64,000 nt of DNA from Halobaculum sp. XH14. GTDB lineage: Archaea; Halobacteriota; Halobacteria; Halobacteriales; Haloferacaceae. The notes below the pieces were generated by a model. It saw nothing but the letters and a program-made list of their open reading frames with translations. It searched no databases and was not told the DNA's origin. The translations under genes and the position numbers were made by a program. Positions 27,501-33,619 of the stretch are shown piece by piece. Numbering within the stretch: position 1 is the first letter of the stretch; each line of letters begins with the position of its first letter. The stretch is taken from NCBI RefSeq assembly GCF_032116555.1, contig NZ_CP134949.1, forward strand, positions 186,001 to 250,000, read 5' to 3'.

Positions 27501-27963
27501 CCTCCTCGTCGTACCCCTTGATTCGCGCCGCGCCCTCGTTCCAGCTGACGACGACGCCGTCGGGATCGAGCGCGAAGATGGCGTAGTCGGACACCGCGTC
27601 CACGAAGTCTTCGAACTGCTCTAGCACCGACGACTCCCTGCCGTTCGTCGTTTCGGCCGAGGCCGTGTCCGTCCCGTCGGCCCGCCACGGCTCCGGGTCC
27701 GTCGTCGTCCCGTCGGCCCGCTCATCGTCCGGCGATCGGTCCGGCGGTCGCCACCAGACGCGGCTCCGTGCCCCCGTCTTCTTGCTGTTCAGGTCGCCCC
27801 GCTCGCTCAACGCTTCCAGCTTCCGGTGTGCGGTCCGCCGCGTGCAGTCGAGCTCCGCGGCGACTTCGCTGGCGGTCAGAGGCGTTCCCTGGCGTTCCTG
27901 GGCGGTGAACACCGCCAGCGTGTCGGTCAGCGTGATCTCCGGCGTCGGTCCCGGCGTCGTCAT
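24559..27963 (-). CDS. Multi-PAS/GAF histidine kinase with N-terminal HTH
   Basis: The 1134-residue cytoplasmic kinase has no membrane helix. Residues 1-70 form a winged-helix-like domain (TASEVAAELDCTRRTAHRKLEALSERGD). Then come five PAS domains (about 115-240, 245-365, 370-490, 500-610, 620-735), a GAF domain (about 750-900), HisKA with IASHDLQEPLR (His920) and an ATPase with NLVSNALKYRG, DDGIGI and GTGIGLAL. It should autophosphorylate on His920 and feed the two receivers downstream. The N-terminal HTH suggests that it also binds DNA or is autoregulated. First gene of the operon. Confidence 0.93.
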   Translation of the reverse strand: MTTPGPTPEITLTDTLAVFTAQERQGTPLTASEVAAELDCTRRTAHRKLEALSERGDLNSKKTGARSRVWWRPPDRSPDDERADGTTTDPEPWRADGTDTASAETTNGRESSVLEQFEDFVDAVSDYAIFALDPDGVVVSWNEGAARIKGYDEEEIVGRHLSVFYTDDDVADDVPAEMLAIARSEGRVEREGWRVRADGSRFFANVTLTAVRDDDGALAGFTKVTRDLTERREYEEALKAERDLLDRTLDASQVGIIITDPDGEAVRINEQAAAVLGLPEGAGREAYTPGERRIYDEDGREMAEGEHPFARVLDGGEPVYDEVFQVERPDGSRRWLSVNAVPLTTEAGEIERVVSTGDDITELKRRTRELETELSEILGRISDAFYALDREWRFTHVNDKAAETLRRSADELRGERIWEAFPEADEGEIRARYERAMETQEPVSFELSYESLDGWFEINAYPSETGLSVYFRDVGERRERKRALEESERRYRALAENFPNGAVVLVDRDLQITLAAGGAFEDRELDPDEMDGMTYREAYGDDLADGAEWAYEAALDGEHARTEVCYDGKEWVVHTAPIRDADGEVVAAMGMSQDITDRKRREEALTQYETVFETIEDGVYVLDPEFRFVEVNDAYAELAGRSRDELVGEPCSITIDDEVSERAGELVDEMVRGERDRATLEGDVVTPAGERVPAECKFTALLSETGENLGSVGVVRDLTDRKAYERSLETRARQQRAVADLGQRALESQSPAELFEDAVETVAEALGTEYAAVLERRAAADELLVRSGVGWRDWVVGEATVDAGVETQAGYTLESPTPVVVEDLATEPRFDGSTLLGDHDVSAGITATIGGHEGPWGVLATHDVDAAEFTAEDASFVRSVANVLTTAIERARYEERLNETVAELRESNERLEQFAYIASHDLQEPLRMISNYLQLLEGRYRDELDDDAREFIDFAVDGAERMKEMIDGLLAYSRVETAAEPFEPVDSEAVVGTVREDLRLRIEETDAELAVGDLPTVVADANQLEQVFRNLVSNALKYRGGEPPRVEIDARRGDGEWVFRVADDGIGIEPEYAERVFEVFRRLHTRDEYPGTGIGLALCEKIVGRHGGRIWVESEPGAGASFFFTVPLRREDDR

Positions 27964-28143
27964 ACTCCCTCCTGGTGGACCAGCACCATAACTCGTCCGT
28001 CGAAGGAAACGTTCAGTTGGGGAACTATTTCATCCGAATACTGACCGAATGCGAACGCGCGTCCATTTCGACCACGGAGACGGACGGCCGTTCGCGCTCG
28101 CCGGTCGTCGCCGCCCTCGCTCCTCCGTGGTCCCGACCCGGCG

Positions 28144-28160
28144 CTGACTAATCGGTCAGT
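28144..28160. promoter_or_regulatory. TetR-type operator-like site 1
   Basis: CTGAC-TAATCG-GTCAG, 5-bp arms around 6 bp, followed by TAC. It lies downstream of the minus-strand tetR gene and upstream of the kinase gene, and matches the two sites in the tetR-tetR interval (TGAC-N6-GTCAGT). Confidence 0.5.
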
Positions 28161-28210
28161 ACGCTCGATTCCCCGCGGGAACGGCGATAACGATCCCGGG
28201 CCGCCCGCTC

Positions 28211-28810
28211 TCAGCGGTCGGGCGCGAGGACGGCCCGCACGTACTCGTCGGCCGTGCGTCTCGCCGCGGCGAGCGCGTCCTCCTCCTCGAGGACGACCGC
28301 CCGGGTCCGGGCCCCGTCCACGATGGTCATGAGCGCCCGCGCGACGTGTTCGGCGTCCGCGTCCGCGAACGCGCCCTGCTTGATCCCCTGGTCGATCGCC
28401 GTCTCCAGCATGTACCGGATGTACTCGTCGTTCTGGCGGAACCGGTCGCCGAACGCCCCGGTGTAGGGTGCCTGACTCCGCATCTCCAGCATCGCGACCA
28501 GCAGTTCCCGGTGGTCCTCGAGGTCCACGAGCAGCTTGTCGAGCAGCAGGTCCAGTCGCTGTTCGGGATCGGTCGTCTCGACCTCGTGGATGGCGTCGAC
28601 GAACTGGTCGAGGACGAAGTCCAGAAACGCCGCGAGCAGGTCGTCCTTCGTGTCGTAGTGGTAGTGGATCGCGGCCGTCGACTTCCCGTACTCGTCCGCG
28701 ATCCGTTTGATCGTGAGCGCCGCGTACCCGTGTTCGCGGAGCGCGCGGTAGGTGGCACGCATGATCTCCTCCTCCTGGTCCGAGGTGGTCCGGTTCGACG
28801 GATCGGCCAT
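28211..28810 (-). CDS. TetR family transcriptional regulator 1
   Basis: The 199-residue repressor-type protein has the TetR HTH at about 15-60 (IMRATYRALREHGYAALTIKR, STAAIHYHYDTKDDLLAAF) and a helical ligand domain. It is divergent from a second TetR gene that is coupled to a MATE exporter. Operator-like sites flank its promoter (28848-28863) and its 3' side (28144-28160). ATG at 28810 is preferred over the GTG codon just before it. The ligand is unknown, most likely a drug or toxic compound exported by the MATE protein. Confidence 0.93.
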   Translation of the reverse strand: MADPSNRTTSDQEEEIMRATYRALREHGYAALTIKRIADEYGKSTAAIHYHYDTKDDLLAAFLDFVLDQFVDAIHEVETTDPEQRLDLLLDKLLVDLEDHRELLVAMLEMRSQAPYTGAFGDRFRQNDEYIRYMLETAIDQGIKQGAFADADAEHVARALMTIVDGARTRAVVLEEEDALAAARRTADEYVRAVLAPDR

Positions 28811-28847
28811 CACCTGGATCGTTCAGGGTTGGCGCGGATAACAGTTT

Positions 28848-28863
28848 TGACCAATCCGTCAGT
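28848..28863. promoter_or_regulatory. TetR-type operator-like site 2
   Basis: TGAC-CAATCC-GTCAGT, placed about 40 bp before the tetR1 start on the minus strand. Same half-sites and 6-bp spacing as site 1 and site 3, so probably bound by one or both TetR proteins. Confidence 0.55.
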
Positions 28864-28950
28864 ACGAGCCGCCCGTAGCGGCGACCGCTGGGTCCGCTAG
28901 ACCGGACGACCCGGAGACTCTCCCCGTGTCCTCCCGTTCCAGAACGCTTT

Positions 28951-28968
28951 TGACTGACTGGTCAGTAA
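28951..28968. promoter_or_regulatory. TetR-type operator-like site 3
   Basis: TGAC-TGACTG-GTCAGTAA, about 20 bp before the tetR2 ATG at 28987, and thus placed over the likely transcription start of the tetR2-MATE operon. Internal 6-bp arms ACTGAC/GTCAGT also make a tighter palindrome. Confidence 0.6.
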
Positions 28969-28986
28969 GTACGGGTAGCAACCGAC

Positions 28987-29586
28987 ATGGACGACGAACC
29001 AGCAACCGAGATCTTGCGGGCCACGTACCGTGCCCTCTGTACGCACGGGTACGCGAACCTCACCCTCCAGGACATCGCGGCCGAATCGGAGCTGAGCAAG
29101 GCCTCGATCCACTACCACTACGAGAGCAAGGACGAACTGTTCGCGGCGTTCCTCGAGTACCTCTACGAGCGCCACACCGACCACTTCGAATCGATCGACG
29201 GCGACTCCGCTCCCGAGCGCCTCCGGTCGCTGTTGTCGCTCCTGTTGACCGAGGAGGGCGACGCGCCGGTGACGGAGTTCGGGACGGCGATGCTCGAGGT
29301 GAAAGCACAGGCCCCGTACGACGACGCGATCAGGGCCCGACTCGAGGAGTTCGACGAACTGCTGTTCGGGCATCTCCGTGACATCCTCGCCGACGGCGTC
29401 GAGTCGGGCGCGTTCGACGACCGCGTCGAGCCCGTCCGCGATGCCGAACTCCTGACGGCGACGATCACCGGCGCACACACCCGGGAGGTCGCGATCGACC
29501 ACGGGCCAGACCGGCTGTACGAGGCGCTGACCGAGTACGAGCGGGTGCACCTCCTCGACGAGGACGCACCCGAGGTGACCCACTGA
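28987..29586 (+). CDS. TetR family transcriptional regulator 2
   Basis: The 199-residue regulator resembles the neighbour in its HTH (LRATYRALCTHGYANLTLQDI, SKASIHYHYESKDELFAAF), so the two are likely paralogues. The ligand domain differs. Its TGA overlaps the ATG of the MATE gene, indicating that it controls and is co-transcribed with the exporter. The TGAC-N6-GTCA site in its promoter suggests autoregulation. Confidence 0.94.
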   Translation: MDDEPATEILRATYRALCTHGYANLTLQDIAAESELSKASIHYHYESKDELFAAFLEYLYERHTDHFESIDGDSAPERLRSLLSLLLTEEGDAPVTEFGTAMLEVKAQAPYDDAIRARLEEFDELLFGHLRDILADGVESGAFDDRVEPVRDAELLTATITGAHTREVAIDHGPDRLYEALTEYERVHLLDEDAPEVTH

Positions 29587-31085
29587 TGGGACTCGCCGGC
29601 CGCGTCAGGTCCCTGTTCAGGGGCCCCGACGAGTTCGATCTCACCTCGGGCGGCATCGGGAAGCCGCTGCTGTTCCTCTCGCTGCCGATCGTCGTCACGA
29701 ACCTGTTCCAGACCGCCTACAACCTCGCGGACACGTTCTGGCTCGGCCAGTACAGCACCGACGCGCTGGCCGCCATCTCCTTCGCGTTCCCGATGGTGTT
29801 CCTGCTCATCTCGCTGGGGATGGGCATCTCGGTCGCGGGCAGCGTCCTCGTCGCACAGTACACCGGCGCGGGCGAGGAACGCGAGGCCGAGTACGCCGCC
29901 TCCCAGACCGTCACCTTCGCGGTCGTCGCCTCGGTCGTCCTCGGCGGGGTCGGCTACCTCTTCATCGAGGACTTCCTCGCGCTCATGGGGGCCTCGGCGG
30001 ACGTGCTGCCGCTGGCGACCGACTACATGCAGGTCATCTCGCTCGGGCTCGCGTTCATGTTCGGGTTCGCCGTCTTCATCTCGCTCATGCGGGGGTACGG
30101 CGACACGATCACGCCGATGCTCGTCATGTTCGGCTCGGTCGTGCTGAACATCGTCATCGACCCGTTCCTCATCTTCGGCTTCGAGTCGAACCCGCTGTTC
30201 GGGATGCTCGGCGCGCGCGGACTGGAAGCCAGCCTGCTCGCGGCGACCGGATACACGGGTTCCGGCATCGCCGGGGCCGCGTACGCGACCGTGTTCTCGC
30301 GGGCGCTCGCGCTGGTCGTCGGGCTCGCAATCATGTTCCGCGGGATCCGCGGCGTCCGGATCCGCCACCGAGACATGGTGCCGGACCTGCGCTACCTCCG
30401 CCGACTCTTCCGGATCGGGCTGCCCGCGTCCATCGAGGGCACCGGTCGGGCACTGTCGATGAACCTGCTGCTGTTCATCGTCGCGCTGTTCCCGGACACG
30501 GTCGTCGCCGCCTACGGGATCGGGACGCGCGTGTTCTCGGTCGTCTTCCTCCCGGCCATCGCGGTCGCCCGCGGGGTCGAGACGATGACCGGCCAGAACA
30601 TGGGTGCGGACAAGCCCGCCCGTGCCGAGCGGGCGGCCGGGCTCGCGGCGAAGGTGCTGTTCGTGGCGCTCACCGTCGGCGGGGTCGTCGTCTGGTTCGG
30701 GGCCGCGCCCATCGCCGACGTGTTCACGACCGACCCCGCGGTGGTCGCCGTCGCCGAGACGTTCCTCCGCTACGTCGCGCTCACGTTCGGCTTCATCGGC
30801 ATCATGCGGGCCTACACGGGGAGCTTCCGGGGCGCGGGCAAGACGCTCACCGCGGCGGCCATCTCCGTGCTGATGCTCGGCGTCGTCCGCTTCCCCATCG
30901 CGTGGGTGGCGGCCGGTTCGATCGGCGAGCGGGGGATCTGGCTCGCCTTCGCCGTCTCGAACGTCGTCGGCGCGGCCGTCGCGTACGCGTGGTACAGGCG
31001 CGGCACGTGGCGCGGGGGCGATCTCACCGGCGAGGACGTCGGACTCGGGGACGCCGGGATGGAGGCGTCGACGACCGACGACTGA
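29586..31085 (+). CDS. MATE family multidrug/toxin exporter
   Basis: The 499-residue protein has about 12 membrane helices arranged as two MATE repeats. The start KPLLFLSLPIVVTNLFQTAYN and STDALAAISFAFPM are typical, as is FRIGLPASIEGTGRALSM at the start of repeat two. MATE proteins export cationic drugs or metabolites using Na+ or H+; in halophiles Na+ is likely but not shown. It is coupled to tetR2 by a 1-bp overlap. The C-terminal 35 residues are acidic and soluble. Confidence 0.94.
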   Translation: MGLAGRVRSLFRGPDEFDLTSGGIGKPLLFLSLPIVVTNLFQTAYNLADTFWLGQYSTDALAAISFAFPMVFLLISLGMGISVAGSVLVAQYTGAGEEREAEYAASQTVTFAVVASVVLGGVGYLFIEDFLALMGASADVLPLATDYMQVISLGLAFMFGFAVFISLMRGYGDTITPMLVMFGSVVLNIVIDPFLIFGFESNPLFGMLGARGLEASLLAATGYTGSGIAGAAYATVFSRALALVVGLAIMFRGIRGVRIRHRDMVPDLRYLRRLFRIGLPASIEGTGRALSMNLLLFIVALFPDTVVAAYGIGTRVFSVVFLPAIAVARGVETMTGQNMGADKPARAERAAGLAAKVLFVALTVGGVVVWFGAAPIADVFTTDPAVVAVAETFLRYVALTFGFIGIMRAYTGSFRGAGKTLTAAAISVLMLGVVRFPIAWVAAGSIGERGIWLAFAVSNVVGAAVAYAWYRRGTWRGGDLTGEDVGLGDAGMEASTTDD

Positions 31086-31091
31086 TCGACC

Positions 31092-31901
31092 GTGACACGC
31101 GAACGCCCGCTCGCCGCTCGCCGGGCCGCGATCGACGCGCGGATCGACGCCGCGCTCGAGTCCGCGACCGCGAACTCGCTTGCGCTGGCCCGGACGACGA
31201 TGGAGGAAGCCGGCTGGTTCGGCCCCCTCCTGGCGTGCTCGTACGACTCGGTCGCGGACGGCTCGGCCGCTGACGGCGCGGACGCGGAGGGTGCCCTGCT
31301 CGCGGCGGCCGCGATCGAACTGCTCGCGGGCTACTGCCGCCTCCGGGGCGAACTGCTGGTCCAGCTCGACGACGGGGTGGCCCACTCGCTGAACCGCGAC
31401 CCGCCCTCGGCCCTGCTCGCCGCGGACTTCCTCTACACGTCCGCGTACTCGACGCTGGCCTCGATCGACCACGCCCGCATCGGGGCGTGTTTCGACGCGT
31501 TCACCGACGCCTCGCTGTCGATAGTCGGCGCGTTCGACGCCGGCGGGGCGGGCGCGGAGCCGTCGAGAACCGACCGCCGTCCGAGCATCGAGGGAACGGC
31601 CGGGGCGCTCGGCGAGACCGCCGCGACCGTCGGGGCGGCGCTCGCGGGGGTCGAGCGCGACCGCCGGGACCGATTCGCCACGCTCGGTCGCGGATTCAGC
31701 ACGGCTCGGCGGGTTCGACTCGCGCTCGACTCGGACGTCTGGCCCGCCCACGTCGGTCGCCCGGACCTCGACGACCGACGCTTCGTCAGGTCCGCCGACA
31801 GGAGCCGCGCCGAGGCCGAGCGCGCGCTCTCACGGCTCCCGTCCCCCGCCGACGCGGGGCCGCTGGAGGCGCTCGTCGACGACGCGCTCCCCCCGGTCTG
31901 A
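31092..31901 (+). CDS. Polyprenyl-synthetase-like protein without catalytic Asp motifs
   Basis: The 269-residue, Ala-rich helical protein begins at GTG 31092, 6 bp after the MATE stop, so it probably belongs to that operon. Segments such as AIELLAGYCRLRGELLVQLDD and ADFLYTSAYSTLASI resemble the helices of isoprenoid synthases, and I recall a haloarchaeal family of this kind (DUF7114). The two DDxxD metal sites of active prenyltransferases are absent, so it is unlikely to make prenyl diphosphates. Function is unknown. Confidence 0.6.
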   Translation: MTRERPLAARRAAIDARIDAALESATANSLALARTTMEEAGWFGPLLACSYDSVADGSAADGADAEGALLAAAAIELLAGYCRLRGELLVQLDDGVAHSLNRDPPSALLAADFLYTSAYSTLASIDHARIGACFDAFTDASLSIVGAFDAGGAGAEPSRTDRRPSIEGTAGALGETAATVGAALAGVERDRRDRFATLGRGFSTARRVRLALDSDVWPAHVGRPDLDDRRFVRSADRSRAEAERALSRLPSPADAGPLEALVDDALPPV

Positions 31902-31919
31902 TCCACGGCAGTGGCCCCG

Positions 31920-31978
31920 CGGGCTCGCTTCTCACTTTGCCGGACTCGCTGCGCTCGTCCGGCTTTCGTCTCACGGAA
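31920..31978. repeat. Short GC-rich palindromic stretch between convergent genes
   Basis: GCCGGAC (31939-31945) and GTCCGGC enclose CTCGCTGCGCTC, with further self-complementarity inside. The wording is like the interior of the dispersed elements, but the end blocks are missing, so membership is uncertain. It separates the gene at 31092 from the convergent tRNA-Arg. Confidence 0.35.
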
Positions 31979-32084
31979 CGGGCGCGACGGGATTTGAACC
32001 CGCGACCGTCGGATGGCTCCCCACACCCGAACCCGGATGCGGTTAGAAGTCCGACGCTCTGAATCCGGACTGAGCTACGCGCCC
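31979..32084 (-). tRNA. tRNA-Arg (UCU) with a 29-nt intron
   Basis: On the minus strand the gene starts GGGCGCG at 32084 and ends CGCGCCC, giving a full acceptor stem with discriminator G at 31979 and no encoded CCA. The anticodon stem TCGGA/TCCGA encloses CTTCTA plus A, anticodon TCT. A 29-nt insert (32015-32043) sits between positions 37 and 38, the usual archaeal intron site cut at a bulge-helix-bulge. The T arm contains GTTCAAATC. A GCTTTTG box about 30 bp upstream may be its promoter. Confidence 0.9.
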
Positions 32085-32183
32085 TCGTCGGTGAACACGC
32101 GGGCATCGGCAAAAGCGACGCGGTTCACCCCACGGCTCCGGGTCCCGCAGGTCTTAACTCCGCGACAGGCAAAGTCCGGACCG

Positions 32184-32801
32184 ATGCGAGTCATCGGAAC
32201 CGTCGGACTGCCCGGCAGCGGCAAGGGCGAGGCCGCGGCCGTCGCCGAGGCGGAGGGCGTCCCGGTCGTGACGATGGGCGACGTCATCCGCGAGGCGTGC
32301 CGCAACCGGGGGCTCGACCCCGCCGAACACCACGGCGCGGTCGCACGGGCGCTCCGCGAGGAGGACGGCCCCGCCGCCGTCGCCGAGCGCTCGATCCCCG
32401 CCATCCGGGACGCTGCGGCCGACGCGGACGCCGTCCTCGTCGACGGCCTCCGGTCGACCGTGGAACTGGAACGGTTCCGCGAGGCGTTCGGCGACGACTT
32501 CCGCCTCGTCGCCGTGGAAGCGCCGTTCGACCTGCGCGCAGAGCGGCTCGGTGCCCGGGGCCGCGACGACTCCGACGTGGACGTCGAGGCGCTGCGGCAG
32601 CGCGAGGAGCGCGAACTGGAGTTCGGCATGGGCGAGGTCATCGACGCGGCCGACGTGACCGTCGATAACACAGGGACGCTGGCGGCGTTCCGCGAGCGAA
32701 TCCGGGCGATCCTCGCGGCCGAGGGGGACGACCCCGGAACCGACGGCGACCGGCCACCCGCGGACGCGACGCGGGAAGCCGACGCGGGAGGGCAGCCGTG
32801 A
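32184..32801 (+). CDS. UPF0200 P-loop kinase-like protein
   Basis: The 205-residue protein starts with a P-loop (VIGTVGLPGSGKGEAA) and follows the adenylate-kinase/dephospho-CoA-kinase fold with GDVIRE and VLVDGLRSTVELERFRE, and a lid-like ARGRDDSDVD. It belongs to the archaeal UPF0200 family; the nucleotide substrate is unknown. The GTG of the next gene (UPF0201) overlaps its stop, and the two often occur together. CTTAAC at 32153 is about 27 bp before the ATG (leaderless). The last 30 residues are disordered. Confidence 0.88.
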   Translation: MRVIGTVGLPGSGKGEAAAVAEAEGVPVVTMGDVIREACRNRGLDPAEHHGAVARALREEDGPAAVAERSIPAIRDAAADADAVLVDGLRSTVELERFREAFGDDFRLVAVEAPFDLRAERLGARGRDDSDVDVEALRQREERELEFGMGEVIDAADVTVDNTGTLAAFRERIRAILAAEGDDPGTDGDRPPADATREADAGGQP

Positions 32802-33229
32802 CGACCGTCTACAGCATCGACGCGCGCATCGAGGTGCCCGTCAACGACACCGAGGTCACCGACCGCGTCGCCGACGCCGTCGAGGCGCTGTTCCCCAACG
32901 CGGAGTTCGCTCACGAACCCGGCAAACTCGTCGCCGAGACCCACACGTTCGACCCCTTCTCCGACCGCCTGCACGAACAGGAGATCCTCGACACGGCCCG
33001 TCGGGAGTTCACGAAGGGCACCACCGACGACGGCTTCTCGTTCGCGCTGAAGAAGCAGGCCGCCTTCGAGGGCGTGATCAACTTCGCGGTCGGCGAACCG
33101 GACGAACTCGGCGACGTCGAGGTGACCGTGACCGTCCGCGAGCCCTCGGTCGAGGAGTACATCGACCACGTCGCGCCGCCGACCCGCGACGGCACCCCCA
33201 TCGACCCGAACGGCGACCGCGGGCGGTAG
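32798..33229 (+). CDS. UPF0201 family protein
   Basis: The 143-residue protein is of the archaeal UPF0201 (COG1325-like) family, with VYSIDARIEVPVNDTEVTDRV at the start and an alpha/beta core that ends VEEYIDHVAPPTRDG. A nucleic-acid-binding role has been proposed for the family; I see no catalytic motif. GTG at 32798 overlaps the UPF0200 stop, so the two are coupled and probably act together. Confidence 0.85.
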   Translation: MTTVYSIDARIEVPVNDTEVTDRVADAVEALFPNAEFAHEPGKLVAETHTFDPFSDRLHEQEILDTARREFTKGTTDDGFSFALKKQAAFEGVINFAVGEPDELGDVEVTVTVREPSVEEYIDHVAPPTRDGTPIDPNGDRGR

Positions 33230-33279
33230 CTCACCGGGCTCGCCCTTCCGGCCAACTGCCTCCCTATCTCTCGCGACGG

Positions 33280-33490
33280 CCCCGGCCAGCCGCTTGCGGG
33301 TTCGCTATCTCGCGGTGCGGTGGCGCGCGCGACTCGAACCCCCTTGTGGGGTGAGCAGACGCGCGCGAGGGATGAGCGAGCCGGCGCGCCCTCGTGGCGC
33401 GCCGACCGTGAGCGAATCGGCTGGGGAGGGCGTGGCTACACTCACCGCCAGCAGTAGTGATCCGCTTGTCGACACCTCGATCACCGAAAC
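33280..33490. repeat. Dispersed hairpin element, copy F
   Basis: The 390 bp between UPF0201 and valS contain CGGCTGGGGAGGGCGTGG (33418-33435) and CCAGCAGTAG just after it, the complement of the left end of copy A at 3783-3821 with few changes. The interior has AGCCGCTTGCG (33289), as in A and D, and a GGCGCGCC-centred palindrome near 33385-33402. From 33490 to valS I see only the promoter (CGTTTAAC at 33588, about 30 bp before the ATG). Confidence 0.65.
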
Positions 33491-33619
33491 GAGGGCCGGG
33501 CATTCCACCGACGCCGACAGCCACGAGACACCACCGTCAGAATACCCTCCAACTCCCGTGCCACCCACTCCCCAACAATCGAGTCGTTTAACAGCGGCTC
33601 GCGGGTACTACCCCTACGA

